Positions 22,427-33,875 of a stretch of 64,000 nucleotides of DNA are shown in pieces (positions within the stretch are counted from its first letter, which is position 1; each line of letters starts with the position of its first letter). Below the pieces are notes generated by a model. It worked only from the letters and a program-made list of their open reading frames with translations, was not told the DNA's origin and searched no databases. Origin of the DNA: Pachyseris speciosa (lineage: Eukaryota; Cnidaria; Anthozoa; Scleractinia; Pachyseridae); contig JAEMWC010000195.1 in the NCBI GenBank assembly GCA_016490735.1, positions 319,501-383,500 on the forward strand, given 5' to 3'. The translations under genes were made by a program, and so were the position numbers.

Positions 22427-22726
22427 TAGCCTCCTTCGCAGACGTCTTTGGGCTCGTCACGCGTTCCTTGCCCACGAACGTCTGCTGAACTGAACTGCCA
22501 CTTCCGTTCGCGGCGGTTAGCCAATCATCGTAGGACTTCGACCCCGGGATTATTTTCACAGACGATGCACGTGAATCGGGTGTCGATTTCCATTCTTACG
22601 CAGCTCGTTATTGGTTTGTTCAAAACAAAGGCTAACCGCCGGCGAACGGAATTGGCAGTTCAGTTCAGCAGACGTTCGTGGGGAAGGAACGCGTGACAAG
22701 CCCAAAGACGTCTGCGAAGGAGGCTA
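22427..22726. mobile_element. 300 bp fold-back MITE nested in the Polinton TIR
   Basis: Perfect outer ends TAGCCTCCTTCGCAGACGTC on both sides in inverse orientation. Arms of about 98 bp (22427-22525 and 22627-22726) differ at about four positions; the loop is about 100 bp with no coding potential. It is flanked on both sides by CCTCCT, a probable target-site duplication, although the site is a low-complexity CCT run. The left Polinton TIR lacks it, proving insertion after the Polinton. Confidence 0.85.
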
Positions 22727-22820
22727 CCTCCTCCTCTCTGCCTGTTTTTTTACCACCTTGGTTACCGTGCACCCACCTCTCTCTAATTGCCCGCGCGGTG
22801 GTGCGGGGTTGTTCAACCGT

Positions 22821-22911
22821 AGTAGTATAACAGGAGTCACGCAAATACAACCGACCCCCACACCCGAGGAGCGAAGCGAGGTGGTATTTGCGTGACTCCT
22901 GTTATACTACT
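22821..22911. repeat. Terminal 28-bp inverted repeat (hairpin) at the Polinton right end
   Basis: The arms 22821-22848 and 22884-22911 are perfect inverse copies around a 35 nt loop that carries GAGGAGCGAAGCGAGGTG. The outer arm is the element terminus itself; the inner arm is the same sequence reused inside the terminal repeat. Confidence 0.85.
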
Positions 22912-23337
22912 GCTGCTTTTTAAAGAAAATCGCAGTGAAATTTGAACAAGTTCAAAACAGCTGCGATGTCACAGCAACGCATATTTCTGAAATCGCCGGC
23001 TGTTCACACGCGTGAGTTTGCGTCGCCAAGTAATCGCCGTAAAAATAGCAGCAGAAATCGCATCCCAAATCGCCCGTGTGAACGGCCCTGAAGGAAATGT
23101 TGAGAGAAATATACCTTTCTCTTTTTAACGTAAAAGTAATTTATAACATTGCAAGTAAATTCGTGTAATCAAATTCAATATGCACGAGCGTGCTTCATAT
23201 TCCCATTGTGCACGCTGATGATGTCCTTAAATTTTCGTAAATTTAAGGTGGCTCTGAATCCACCCTAAAAACTTTTTTTCAATTTTGCAAAAAAAGTTGT
23301 ATTTTATTATGCCAATTATTTCTTGACAATAGAAAAT

Positions 23338-23357
23338 GGGGGGGGGGGGGGGGGGGG
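23338..23357 (+). repeat. 20-base G homopolymer
   Basis: Uninterrupted G run in AT-rich sequence; one of three runs of 20 or more G in the window. Confidence 0.9.
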
Positions 23358-25364
23358 TTCATCGAGCTCGCTTTTGAGCTATTTTCGCTTAAAACTAAAA
23401 TTAAGGGTGTTTTTAATAACAGATTAAAGTGTTGCTATAGTAACTTATTATGCCATTGTTCACCAATGATTGCGTGGTTACCCTCAATTTTCTTTTTGAT
23501 TTTCGATATCCCTTACCAACATCAATTTTTTTTGTATAGTCATACCCTCCGAAACAATACCCTCGTATTAGGGGGCACCTTTAGTTTGTAAACCTTAAGA
23601 TTCCACATCTGGTTTGTGGCATTTACGGCTGCGGCGCTGGCCAAGAAAGCGAAAATGTGACAGCCAGCAACTTTGCGGGTTTTTATGATCACTAGTCGCT
23701 TACGGGAGGCTCAAAACAATAAGGAGCTTCAAACAGTCACCTCTAAAGGTGGTTCGAGATGTTCTAATTACAGTGATTTGATTGAGGAAACGTGGTCGCT
23801 TATATACGTGAGGAGGGGAAGTTCAACTGTATACTTAGAGGTCAAACGCAAAATTTGTTAACATTCAAGAAAAGGTCTGGCTGCAAAACACAAGTCGATC
23901 ACGGCCGGTATCGAAAGCAACGGCGCTGGTCCTTGATGAAGCTAGATAAGATGAGGAGAACGTTTTCTTTCAGTCCTCAGCCATAATGGGAATCGGTCCA
24001 AAGAAAAATTTAGTGGCTTTTATTTTATCATTTTAAGGTCCGCGCGAGAGGCCTAAAAATGCTGGGGATACGTAACAGCTCACTCCTCACTCCCCTCCCT
24101 CCCCCCCCAACAAAAAAAAATAAACAAACAAACAACAACAACAACCACAACCACAACACTTGTTGTCCGGGCTAAACGAAGCTCAGACCCGTCATGGTAA
24201 AAAAGGGCTTTGAAGGGCTTTTGGGGTCTAGAATATGGTTCTACAAGGCATTAGAGATCAATGAAGTGGACACACCCCAGAGAGGAGAACTGAGTTACTA
24301 GCCATCAATTGCTGATTTACCTACCCCGAGCTAGACTAGATACGCAGCTGAAATATTCGGAACAAAACACTGAAGCCAAGCTAAACGTGACACGGTTTGG
24401 AGTAGAGCGGCAGGTCACGCGATCTTAAAATTCGCAATGGCGGCCTCTTGAATTAGAGTTTACAGTATAATTAGAAACTCCAAATGCACTGCAAATAATG
24501 CCTTTTTACTCGCTGGATAGCAATTCACTCTCTGAACAAAGGGTGCCTGGATCAGGAAACAATTCCAACAGACGTTGCACTCGCTGCGTAAATATTCGTC
24601 AACCGTCATTTTAATTAATATCAATATTTCTAAAAAGCGTGAATAGCTTGTGGGTTCCACTGTATCTTATTGAAAAAATTCTTCTTCCCGGTTTACAACC
24701 AAACCAATATCCAAGTGCAACATGAACTTTTTCCTAGACTGTAAGGCAGTCAGCACGCCAGATAAATATCAAACGCACAACATTCTTCAGATTACTAAAA
24801 GTACTGATCAACTGATCTCAGAATACCGAACACCACAAAATGACGGACTGTTAACGTTCGCAAAGCTTCTTCCGCTACTTGTCTTTCTCGGCATTACTTG
24901 GTATGAAAAATTGCTACCTCGCACGATAAATACGTATTCTGGATAGTAAATATCAATAAAAGTACTTGAACCTCGCAATGTACTTTGAAATTTAACTTGA
25001 AATTAAACATAGACTCATGATATGCTTTGAACCAGAAAAATATAAGTTTAATTTAGGATACCACCACACCATACCTTCAACATAAACTAATGGAATGCTT
25101 TGTACACCAGGAACGTTAACTTAAATTCAGAGGTAGATTCTTTATACAGATCCTCATCCTTAATTTTTTGTAAAATAGGACTACAATGTAAAAAATGGTG
25201 TGGTGTATAATGTTTTTATGACTATTACACGAAACTAGCGAAGTTAGATTAAGGCTGTTTCTAAAATTCAAATATTAATTATTAGACAAATACTGCCACA
25301 AAAGACTCAGAACACTCCTGGCATTGCCAACAATGTTGGTGCGATTAAAATATCACCGAATATA

Positions 25365-25425
25365 TAAATAAATGAAATAAATAAACAGACAAACAAATAA
25401 ATAGATCAGTAAATAGATAATCTAG
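25365..25425 (+). repeat. AAAT/AAAC-rich simple repeat
   Basis: Imperfect AAATAAAC and AAATAAAT units. Confidence 0.7.
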
Positions 25426-26250
25426 GAGTGTACAATTTTCGCTAGGATAAATAAATATTAGAAATCAAAACTGCCATCAGGTAAGGGCATTAACCGACTC
25501 TGAATGAGGCCAAATTCAAAACTATTTTTAAATTTCCGTAAGTTTAAGGAATGAAAGTTCAAGTGGACTCCAAAGAAAAAAATTGCGAAAGTTCAAGGAA
25601 TCCGCAAAATGTTCAACATCATCTTCAATTGATCTTCCTTTTGTTTGTGCTGCAAAGATAACGAAAGAGTTTTTATCTTAGGCGTATAATTTGAGTTTGT
25701 GAAGAGCATATAAGTACGAATTATGTTACAGTGAAATAGAAGCCCCTTTATGCTCGCGATACATACGGTAATCAAACACGCAGATAACCCTTGATCACAC
25801 AAACGATAGTGTCCTCCACACCAACGCTCTTAGTTATTCGAAACAATTTTTCTTTTTTCCATTACAGTACGCCTATTCCAAGGGTTGTTGTTACTGTTAG
25901 TGACAGGCGCATGGTTTTCAGGTCCTTTTCTTGAAATTAGTTTCAAGACAACCCTTCCATACACGATTTTCCTATTTTACTTACCGTGTCCTGGAGAAAT
26001 TTTTTCTGAAATTTCAACGTTTCTTTTTCCAGCTCCGCGCGGAATGTTGCCTGTCAAAAAGAAAAAGGTACACAAGGAAGCTACCAAGGCTGACAACCAC
26101 TAGTTGCTTTCAGAATCAAACCTCCAGAAAAAAGGTAATTCTCTTTGTAAGCACAACTTTCAATACAAGGCAGAATAAAATAATCACAGCGACTAGTAAC
26201 ACGAAATCAAGTGGTACACGAGTTTACAGTCATGCGCTCATCATCATCGG

Positions 26251-27310
26251 TCAACTGAAGAGCAGTCGACTGTATATAAAGGCGTCTCCAACTGGCTCGG
26301 TCTTGGGTAGTGTGCACAATGTCATACTCTGAGAAGTGCTTGTTGGAATCGATCCGTTCCTGGATTTGATTGGAAAAGGACTTCTGTCATGCCGTCTGCC
26401 TGGGAGTCTTCTCCCGTGTGAGGGCTCATACAACGCGTAGATGTTGGCGGCTTCATTCTTCTCCATGCGCAGAAATGTGGCCAAGGAACTTGAGCTGTCG
26501 TGAGATGACCGTCGATAGCAGAGGGCTGGTGCTGGTTAGATCGTAGATTCTGTAATTTGAGGATCTGTCCGGACGTTTGATGTTCAGCATGATCCTATAA
26601 CATGAGGTGGCGAAAGCATTTAGTTTCTCACTCATGTCTTTGATGATTATCCACGTCTCGCAGCCATACAGTAGAACGGATAGACATGTTGTAAAGAGGC
26701 GCATTCTCATGTCCAAAGATATTGACTGTGAGTACCAGATCTTGTCAAGGCTCCAGAATGCAGACCATGCGAGAGCCTCCCTACGCTTGAAGTCGCTGAC
26801 ACTACTAGCTGCCATGGATCCTAGATAGCAGAAGTCATTTACCTTTTTCAGTGTTTCTGTCACCACAGCAAGCTTTTGGTTCCCGGCACAGTTAAGGGCC
26901 ATGTACCATTCTGTTTTGCTGGTGTTGATAAGGAGACCCACACTGGCCGCTGATTACGCGGTGAGGGACAGTTGCACCTGAGATGTTATTGTAGACCTTC
27001 GCGGAGATGAACATTAGGGTTATCCCACGATAGTTGTCTTCTTTGGCGTGGGGACAATAAGGTTAGTCCACTGCGCTGGTGGTATCTTCTCGATATATAC
27101 CTTGCAACAGAAGCTGTGGACAGCAGAGGCCATAGCTTCACCCCCATCTTTGACGGCTTCGGGTGTGATGGCGCAGTAAAGTCCGGCTGCTTTATTCCGT
27201 CTAAAAGACTTAATAGGCTTCTTTGTCTCTTCCAGTGTGGGTGGGGCCGTGTTGATTGGGAGGTCCGATTCAGCTGGTGTTCAACCAGCAGTGTCAATAG
27301 CGGATGTGTT
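26251..27310 (-). mobile_element. Truncated, internally deleted LINE (non-LTR retrotransposon)
   Basis: Minus-strand RT relic. The 5' part (27300-26990, several frames) still shows an AKVYNN-like RT motif and phrases such as DGIKxxxxxAxTPEAVKDG. It is joined at about 26945 to the post-catalytic part LLINTSKTEWYMALNCAG (26941) that runs on as FCYLGSMAAS, LLYGCETWIIIKDM, SCYRIMLNIKRPDRSSN and RQLKFLGH to 26453. A frameshift follows, with ALYEPSHGRRLPGR to the 3' end. The catalytic F/YADD block that should lie between is missing, so this copy is dead. The style is that of LINE copies common in cnidarians; I will not name a clade with certainty. It lies immediately 3' of the SYCP2-like gene. Confidence 0.8.
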
Positions 27311-27444
27311 GTTTAGAAGGGTGGTGAAGAATTCCTTTCATTCATTGAGCAAATATTTACATGACTTACCGACTTCTGATGTGAACTGATAGAGTATGAA
27401 ATCAATCAAAGCGTTAGTACGGCCATGTTCAGGAGCTGTCTATG

Positions 27445-30400
27445 TTATAGATTATTTTCAGTGACGTTTGCAGAACCTTCACTTAATACCTTTTGTTCAT
27501 TCCTGCTTCGTTCCAGCTTTGTTAGTTCTGTTTCCAGTAATTTCTGCAGATGATGGATCCCCTTAAACCTAAAATAACAACCAATTCAGAAAGGATAAAT
27601 TCAAATCCCTTTGCAAAAATGGCTTCTAATTTGCTGAAAGTTATTTTTCTTGTAAATTAATTTAAAGTGCGAATCCAAAGCTACGTTACCGTTATCTTAA
27701 GGCCTAAAATCATAGGAAACCAGTCGTTTCGTCGCAGTCAGCAAGAATCAAACAAACAAGCAGACAAAACAACAAAGTCACGGTTGTTCTCCTGCATTCC
27801 GTTTTGATTGTGATTTTTGGTAACATCCCCTTAAAGACAGTATGAGCAGAAGATCTGTTATTGGCATCTTGCCGGATGGATTCTAATACAACCCTTTGAA
27901 ACTATTTAGATTACCGAACTACTACAACGAAGCACTCAATAATCTACTTAAACTATCTTGGTTGGTTTCAGAAAGAGAATATCAGTGAGGCATATTATAG
28001 CGCAAAGACAACTATTAAAGCCACCCCAGCTTTCCGGACTAAAACAACAACAACGACAACAACAAAAACGAGCTCGTCTCAAAAATACTTGCGTTGACAC
28101 ATGCCATTCTTTGTTTGTTTAAGTAATTATGGAGAAAAGAGCGTCGAAAAAAGTCTAACATGTTAAATGTTTTGAAAATTTACTGAGCAACAACGTAGAC
28201 AGACGAAAAATAGTAATGTTCAACTGACTTCTCGTTGACCCAGCTGAGAAAAAAGGTTCACTCACCTCTTTTCCTCTGCCTGTCTTTGGCTCTTGAGAAT
28301 CTTGAACTGTTTTGCGACCGTATTCTGAAAAGCATTCTATAGAAGCAGAAAAGAAAGCATTGTAGGAATTAATCGCTGATTCTGTTCATAATCCGACACT
28401 TTCCTTGACTTCAAACTTAACGTCCAAACTTACAAGACATCAGATCATTACATTTCGAAACGCTGCAATAAGAGTGCCGGGATTTTGAAACAGATATTTT
28501 TCATATTCATATTTGTCAACTAAACGAACTGGTAAAAACCTTTTTTCAAGACGAGAATGATTTACTGCATGTGATTTATACTAACTTATTTCAGCTGTAG
28601 TTTTACTGAGTAAATTGTCAAAAAGAGTTTTTAAACTCTTTAATTAAGTAGGAATTTCAAACCAGTTGCCTCCTCAGAACCTTCAGTCTTCTTATTTGCT
28701 TATCAGTAGATAAGGAGATTGTGGAAAAACGATATCAAAAGTGATTAAAGCAAGCAAAGTATATTTCAGGAGTTGTACTCGTACTAAATCTCGTACTCAT
28801 TCTGAAATCTAAAGGTACTAATTTTAGTTATACACAGCAACTAAAAAGCGTGAGGAAAAGGCGCCACCCAGCTCAAGGAAACGGACATTTTGGAAATTAA
28901 AGTAAAACAACCCGCAGATATTTACGTTGTATTTGTGTTCTTTGTGAATGCAGTTATTTCCTGATCGTCTGAATCGTCGCTGTCAATAAGCTGCAACTAC
29001 TAAAACAAACCTGAAAACCATCAAACAAACTTACAATTGTGCTTTCCATTTCTCTCTCAGCTAAAGCAGTTTTGTTCATATCCTTCTCAAGGCTCTGAAT
29101 TTGTTCTGTCAACTGGCTTTTGTATTTTTTCAGTGCACTGTAACTAGACCAGATGAAAACAAAAAAACAAGACTGACATTATTGTGTTTACACTTATTCC
29201 TCATATAAAATCTGCTTACCAAATTAGAAGTTATGTAAAATGACCATAAATAGAAGAACTACAGCATTGACCGCAAGAATTTTGAAGTCCAACTTCAGAA
29301 TATAACATACATACATTTATTGTAATTCCTTGTACTCTTACAATTGGCATTTACATTGCAGTTGGAGCGATAAGGCACCTATGTCTACAAAAAGGATTCT
29401 GAATGTTGACTTATTTGCCCAAGTGACAGTACAGAATTTGTTCATAGATTTTAGAAAATAAGAACCTGTTTCAAATTTTAGGTTAAACAGGTTCTTATAT
29501 GGGGGGGGGGGGGGGGGGGGGGGTGGGGGGGATTTTTAGCCTAACACGTTCTTAAAATCCAGGTTCTTAGTTGCGGAGTTTTGATTACAGTACTGGTGTC
29601 TTGTCAACTTTCCACTACGCCGCACAAATAATCAACCGAATGTGCAAACAGAGAAATAGTCAGGGAAACAATACAATTCATTTCTTTTTCCTCCTTTACG
29701 AGAGACGTAGAGTCTGAGCAGTTTTAAATAAATAATTTGGCCACTCTTTACGTGATTATCGACTTCCGTTTTGGATCAAAAATCAAATTTGTCGTTCACG
29801 GTGTTTTTCGTTTTGACACACTGATGGAAGAAATAAACGCCATGTCAAACGGGCATTAACTCGATTACCTGGCTGCTTGTTGCTGATTCCTGAAGGAATC
29901 ATTAGACGATAACATCATTTCAGAGGCCCTTTGTAAAAACGATTTCATCATATGGCGTTTTCTCTGTGGAAAAGAAATCAAGTAAATGTAACGAACTACG
30001 GTTGCAAAAGAAGACTTTTGCCGACTTTTCACACGTTTTACTTGAGTGTAAACTATCTACAACAAAATTGTCAACAGGGGTATTTATGCTATCTAAGCGT
30101 TCATTATAATTAGGGTGTGTTTTATACAGAGGGCCCAGAATAACCATAAACAACGCACTACGCTGAAATTTCCTGCAAAATTATTATACGACTTATTCTA
30201 CCGTGTAAAAGATGATTAACAAAACACTTTGTCACTCACGCGGACTGCCTTGAAAATCTCTCCACCAGCTAAGTTTATTAGGCCCTGTACCTCATTCCTA
30301 CGAACAACCAAACGAGGCAAACAAGGTAGTAACTTTATATTTTAACCATGTGAAACAACATCAAAATTTGCACACATAAGGGGAGTGTCGCCTAATTTAG

Positions 30401-30755
30401 TCACTCTGAATAGCCTTTGTATATTGATGAAAACATTCAAATCATGATCCAGTTTAGTTAGCTATCACTGGAGTGGTGGTGACTGTGGGTGTGGATTTGA
30501 GGATGGAAATGGTTGCAACTCGAATAAAAGTAGATACTTGTCAAAAACTAGTTATGACCTGTTCTTCTTCGAGAAATTACTTGAGACTTCTTCTAGGTTC
30601 TCAAAAAGTGACACATCCGTAAAAGCACTTTTTCAAATAATCTGAGCGGTTTACATCAAAATTCCCGTAACGATGCTCATTCAACACTTAGTTCACTGAC
30701 CTGACTTCTTCTTCACTGGTATCAGTTATTACCTCTTCATCCTCTTGAATATCAT
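27445..30755 (-). CDS. SYCP2-like C-terminal coiled coil, exons 29-34 and stop
   Basis: Exon 29 (30701-30755) DDIQEDEEVITDTSEEE; exon 30 (30240-30297) NEVQGLINLAGGEIFKAV; exon 31 (29869-29889), 21 nt; exon 32 (29035-29137) ALKKYKSQLTEQIQSLEKDM; exon 33 (28266-28336) VAKQFKILKSQRQAEEKR; exon 34 (27445-27568) IHHLQKLLETELTKLERSRN, with the stop codon TAA at 27445-27447. Exons 32-34 carry heptad-like L/I/V spacing over about 85 residues, matching the C-terminal coiled coil by which SYCP2 pairs with SYCP3 in vertebrates. A gap in phase could hide another small exon. Confidence 0.7.
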
Positions 30756-33700
30756 CTATGTGCAAACAGACGCCAGAGCAAAATGAAAGTATTTGTCAGT
30801 TTCAATTTCATGAATAAAGCGGTTTTCATTCACACCGTAGTTTTGAGTGAAATTCTTATTGCAAAGGCTTTTATTTTTGTTAATTAACCAGCGCGTAGTT
30901 TTCGTTACTCTAAAGAGAAACTAGTACTGAACGTGTTCGGTTTGTAGATTAGAGTAACAGAGTTAATCTTCTTCACTGTTTTCCCAAATATTTCATTGTA
31001 TATCCACTTTTCCTTCAAGTTAATAGATTTCTTGTTCTAATCGTCACATCGACAAAATAAAGACCAGTGTAAGTTGAGGGAAAGTTTGTCACATTGCAAA
31101 CTTCAAAGGAGATAACCGAAGAGGTGTAAAACACAATTGAAAGACCCAAAAATCGAAAAGACTGGAGAACCAAAGCGCATCTGATCATCAAGGGTAGCAT
31201 AATTCACTGGAGCGTAAAGAGCTAGAACCGGCTGAAGTAACAGTTTAACTAAGAAGCTGAAGGGCTCTTCGGCTTTTTGGAAGCATTTTTTAAGGTTTAA
31301 AAACTTACAAGGTTGGTCATCATATGAAAGCTTTCTTGGTTTACCAAAATGTTGACTTGTATATGACAACACATGGGCTTCACGAACGTGCAACGGTTCT
31401 TTATACCAGCCTTCTGAACGTGACGTTCTTACACCTAAGAAAGAATCATCCAAATATTCTCTCAGAAAAAGAATGTTGGCTTTAAAATGCGACCTTTTTT
31501 AAACATAGGAATTAAGGATTTGACGACCTTATTGTTAGCTAAACGAGCTCTGTTAAGAGCAACCACAGAAGGCTAAATACAACTTACTTGAAACAGTTGG
31601 CTCATACAGAGTAGAGGGTCCTGATGTTGACCAGTCCACAAATTTCCCCTTTCTTTGCCTGTTATCCTAAAATAATAATAATAAAAAACAGACAAAGAAG
31701 AATGAAATGTACGACGTTTAAACTTCACTGCCAGGGCTTCAGCTCCCAGAGGACCTTGTGAAATGCCGCAAAATCTGTTCCTCGAAAGCTTCGGGGTAAA
31801 TATTTTGTGAAAACCGCTCTTATCGATTAGTGTCAATATTTATTCAACTTGCCAGTTTGAAATTAACTTAAGACTGAATTCCTGTTAACGAACATTGCGG
31901 ATTAAAATGCTTTCGAAACAGGCATCTAATCCTTGGGGTTGTTTTGTTGGACCTTGACTGGTCAAGTTACACAAGAAATAAAAAGACGACAGCAGAACAC
32001 ATACAGACGAGAGTGTGTGTAACCATCAAAATGGTCAAACTAACACAGCGTTAAAATGTAAAATGGGGGTGCAAGTATGCGTTTTCATGCATGATCCAAT
32101 TACGTGTTGTCATTCAGCAAGATCACCTACATATTAACCTATATATTCATGCTCATGGCTCGTACTATCCATTCCTCCTTCCGCGTAAACATTTAACAGA
32201 GATGCTGTACCCTTTTTTTAAATGAGCAATAAAAGTCCGTCACTGACCGTAGTTTGGTGTTCCAGTGACCCTTGAGATTGGAGAGACTCTTCATCAGTCT
32301 ACACAAAAATTGCAACACAATTACCTTGCTTATGAAAAAAGAAAGCACTATACAGTCTCTTACAGTCTCCCAGCCAACCGATCAATCAACCAACTCGTTC
32401 AGGAATGCTACGACAGCTGGCGTAGTTGGTCTTGGCAAATCCCCACATATGAAAACAGTTAAATACGTGCAGTGCCAGCACACGTGGGTTAATAACTCCC
32501 ATTCGATATATATAGACTGCTTGAACGACAAACTGCGGATGTTCAATAGGCTGCAAGTTTCAATGTTTCGATGTTTTGTATCGATAAATTGCTATGCGTA
32601 AGAAAAACACTCCTTAAGTGCGAGAGAATGGTGTAAAAATGACTGGCTGTACAAAACAATCATTTAGTAAGCTGTATATTGTTAAATGACCAGTAGGACT
32701 ACCTACCTCAGCATCCTTATAGTTGGCCTCATCTGTAAATATAAAAACAGAGCAATTAAAGCATCCTTCTTATTTGCCTGAACCCTTATAATCTTGAATA
32801 TTTTCCCCACTGTGCTCTTTTGTTCCCATGGTACGTGTTGAGAGAATCTGGTTAAACATCAAGACATTTCATCTGTCATGATTTACTGGGTATTTCTCGC
32901 GACCTTTATGTTTGATAAGTTGGTGAATAGATCTGTATGGTACAATTAGGTGCTAGGCATTTCTTTAATGGCTTACAGTGACAAAAAATGCTTTGGCCTT
33001 TTCAACATGAACGGTTAGGGAAAACTTGCGCAGCTTGTGGTTTTGTCTGCCCACTGGGTTTGGCGACAGAGCCGGCACAAGCCACATAAGCCGCATGGCA
33101 ATACCCCTTGCAGGAAATGTTATAAAAGTTCTTTATGATCAGCACCAATGAAAGGGATCCTACCATTCTCAGGAAGTTCCATCGTAAATGCAAGACTAGG
33201 AAACCTAATGTTAACGTGCAAACCAACTCCATACGTGCTAAACTTTTTGTCTAGCTAAAGTTATTTAATTCTGCTACATTTCTTAATCACCTATTGTTTT
33301 TTTGGTATTTATACGCCCTAAAATTTCATCATTTTCTGACTTGATAATGACTTACGTTAACGTCGAAACGTCGTCGAATTAGTTTTTTACCTTCTTTAGT
33401 TTTTCATGTTTTTAAGAAACATTTAACACAATTTTTTATTATAATAATAATAATAATAATAATTATAATAATTAAAAAATTTTTTTTACTAGTACTACAA
33501 TCTTTATTCAAATTGTCATAATTTGTAACAACTATCGAAGTAAACAACATATTTACAGATTGAAGAATAAGAACAGAGTCAAATCTTCTCACAACTTGAA
33601 TCTCTCGTAATTATAATTCGTATAGATATTGTAAAAGTATTGCTAAAAACTTCATTAAAAAAATTATGTAAGACGGTTGTATTTACAAGGTGGCGGCGAA

Positions 33701-33825
33701 AAAATATAAATAATAATAATAATAACAATAATAACTTGAGTGACTGACGCTCTAGGTGCATGGTTTGCGCCTGGCTGATGCACAAAAAGAACACTAGCAA
33801 AGACTGTGATAAAAGAGACAACAAC

Positions 33826-33875
<50 letters not shown>

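Larger units (their letters stand above)
10176..22911. mobile_element. Decayed Polinton/Maverick element (~12.7 kb)
   Basis: Inverted terminal repeats (10176-10380 and 22366-22911, the right one split by a nested insertion) enclose the hallmark Polinton gene set: a family B DNA polymerase with exonuclease and polymerase motifs, a DDE integrase with a C-terminal chromo-like segment, and an A32/FtsK-like ATPase. Structural-type genes are also present. Base composition is clearly more GC-rich than the flanks. At least ten frameshifts or nonsense changes show it is a fossil copy. Right of 22870 the terminus continues for 41 bp with no counterpart on the left, so the left end appears truncated; consistent with this, no 6-bp target-site duplication is visible. 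No recognisable double-jelly-roll capsid or cysteine protease gene is present. Confidence 0.92.
22366..22911 (-). repeat. Right terminal inverted repeat of the Polinton (with insertion)
   Basis: Mirrors 10176-10380. It is interrupted by a 300 bp fold-back element (22427-22726) and extends 41 bp farther out than the left copy, ending with AGTAGTATAACAGG read inward from 22911. Polinton ends usually begin with AG, which fits this as the true terminus. Confidence 0.85.
22912..26250. other. Intergenic interval right of the Polinton
   Basis: AT-rich, with a 20-base G run (23338-23357), a CAA/AAC-rich stretch at 24110-24160 and an AAAT-rich stretch at 25365-25415. Short frames such as 23673-23861 or 25931-26332 show no domain. 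No gene seen. Confidence 0.5.
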
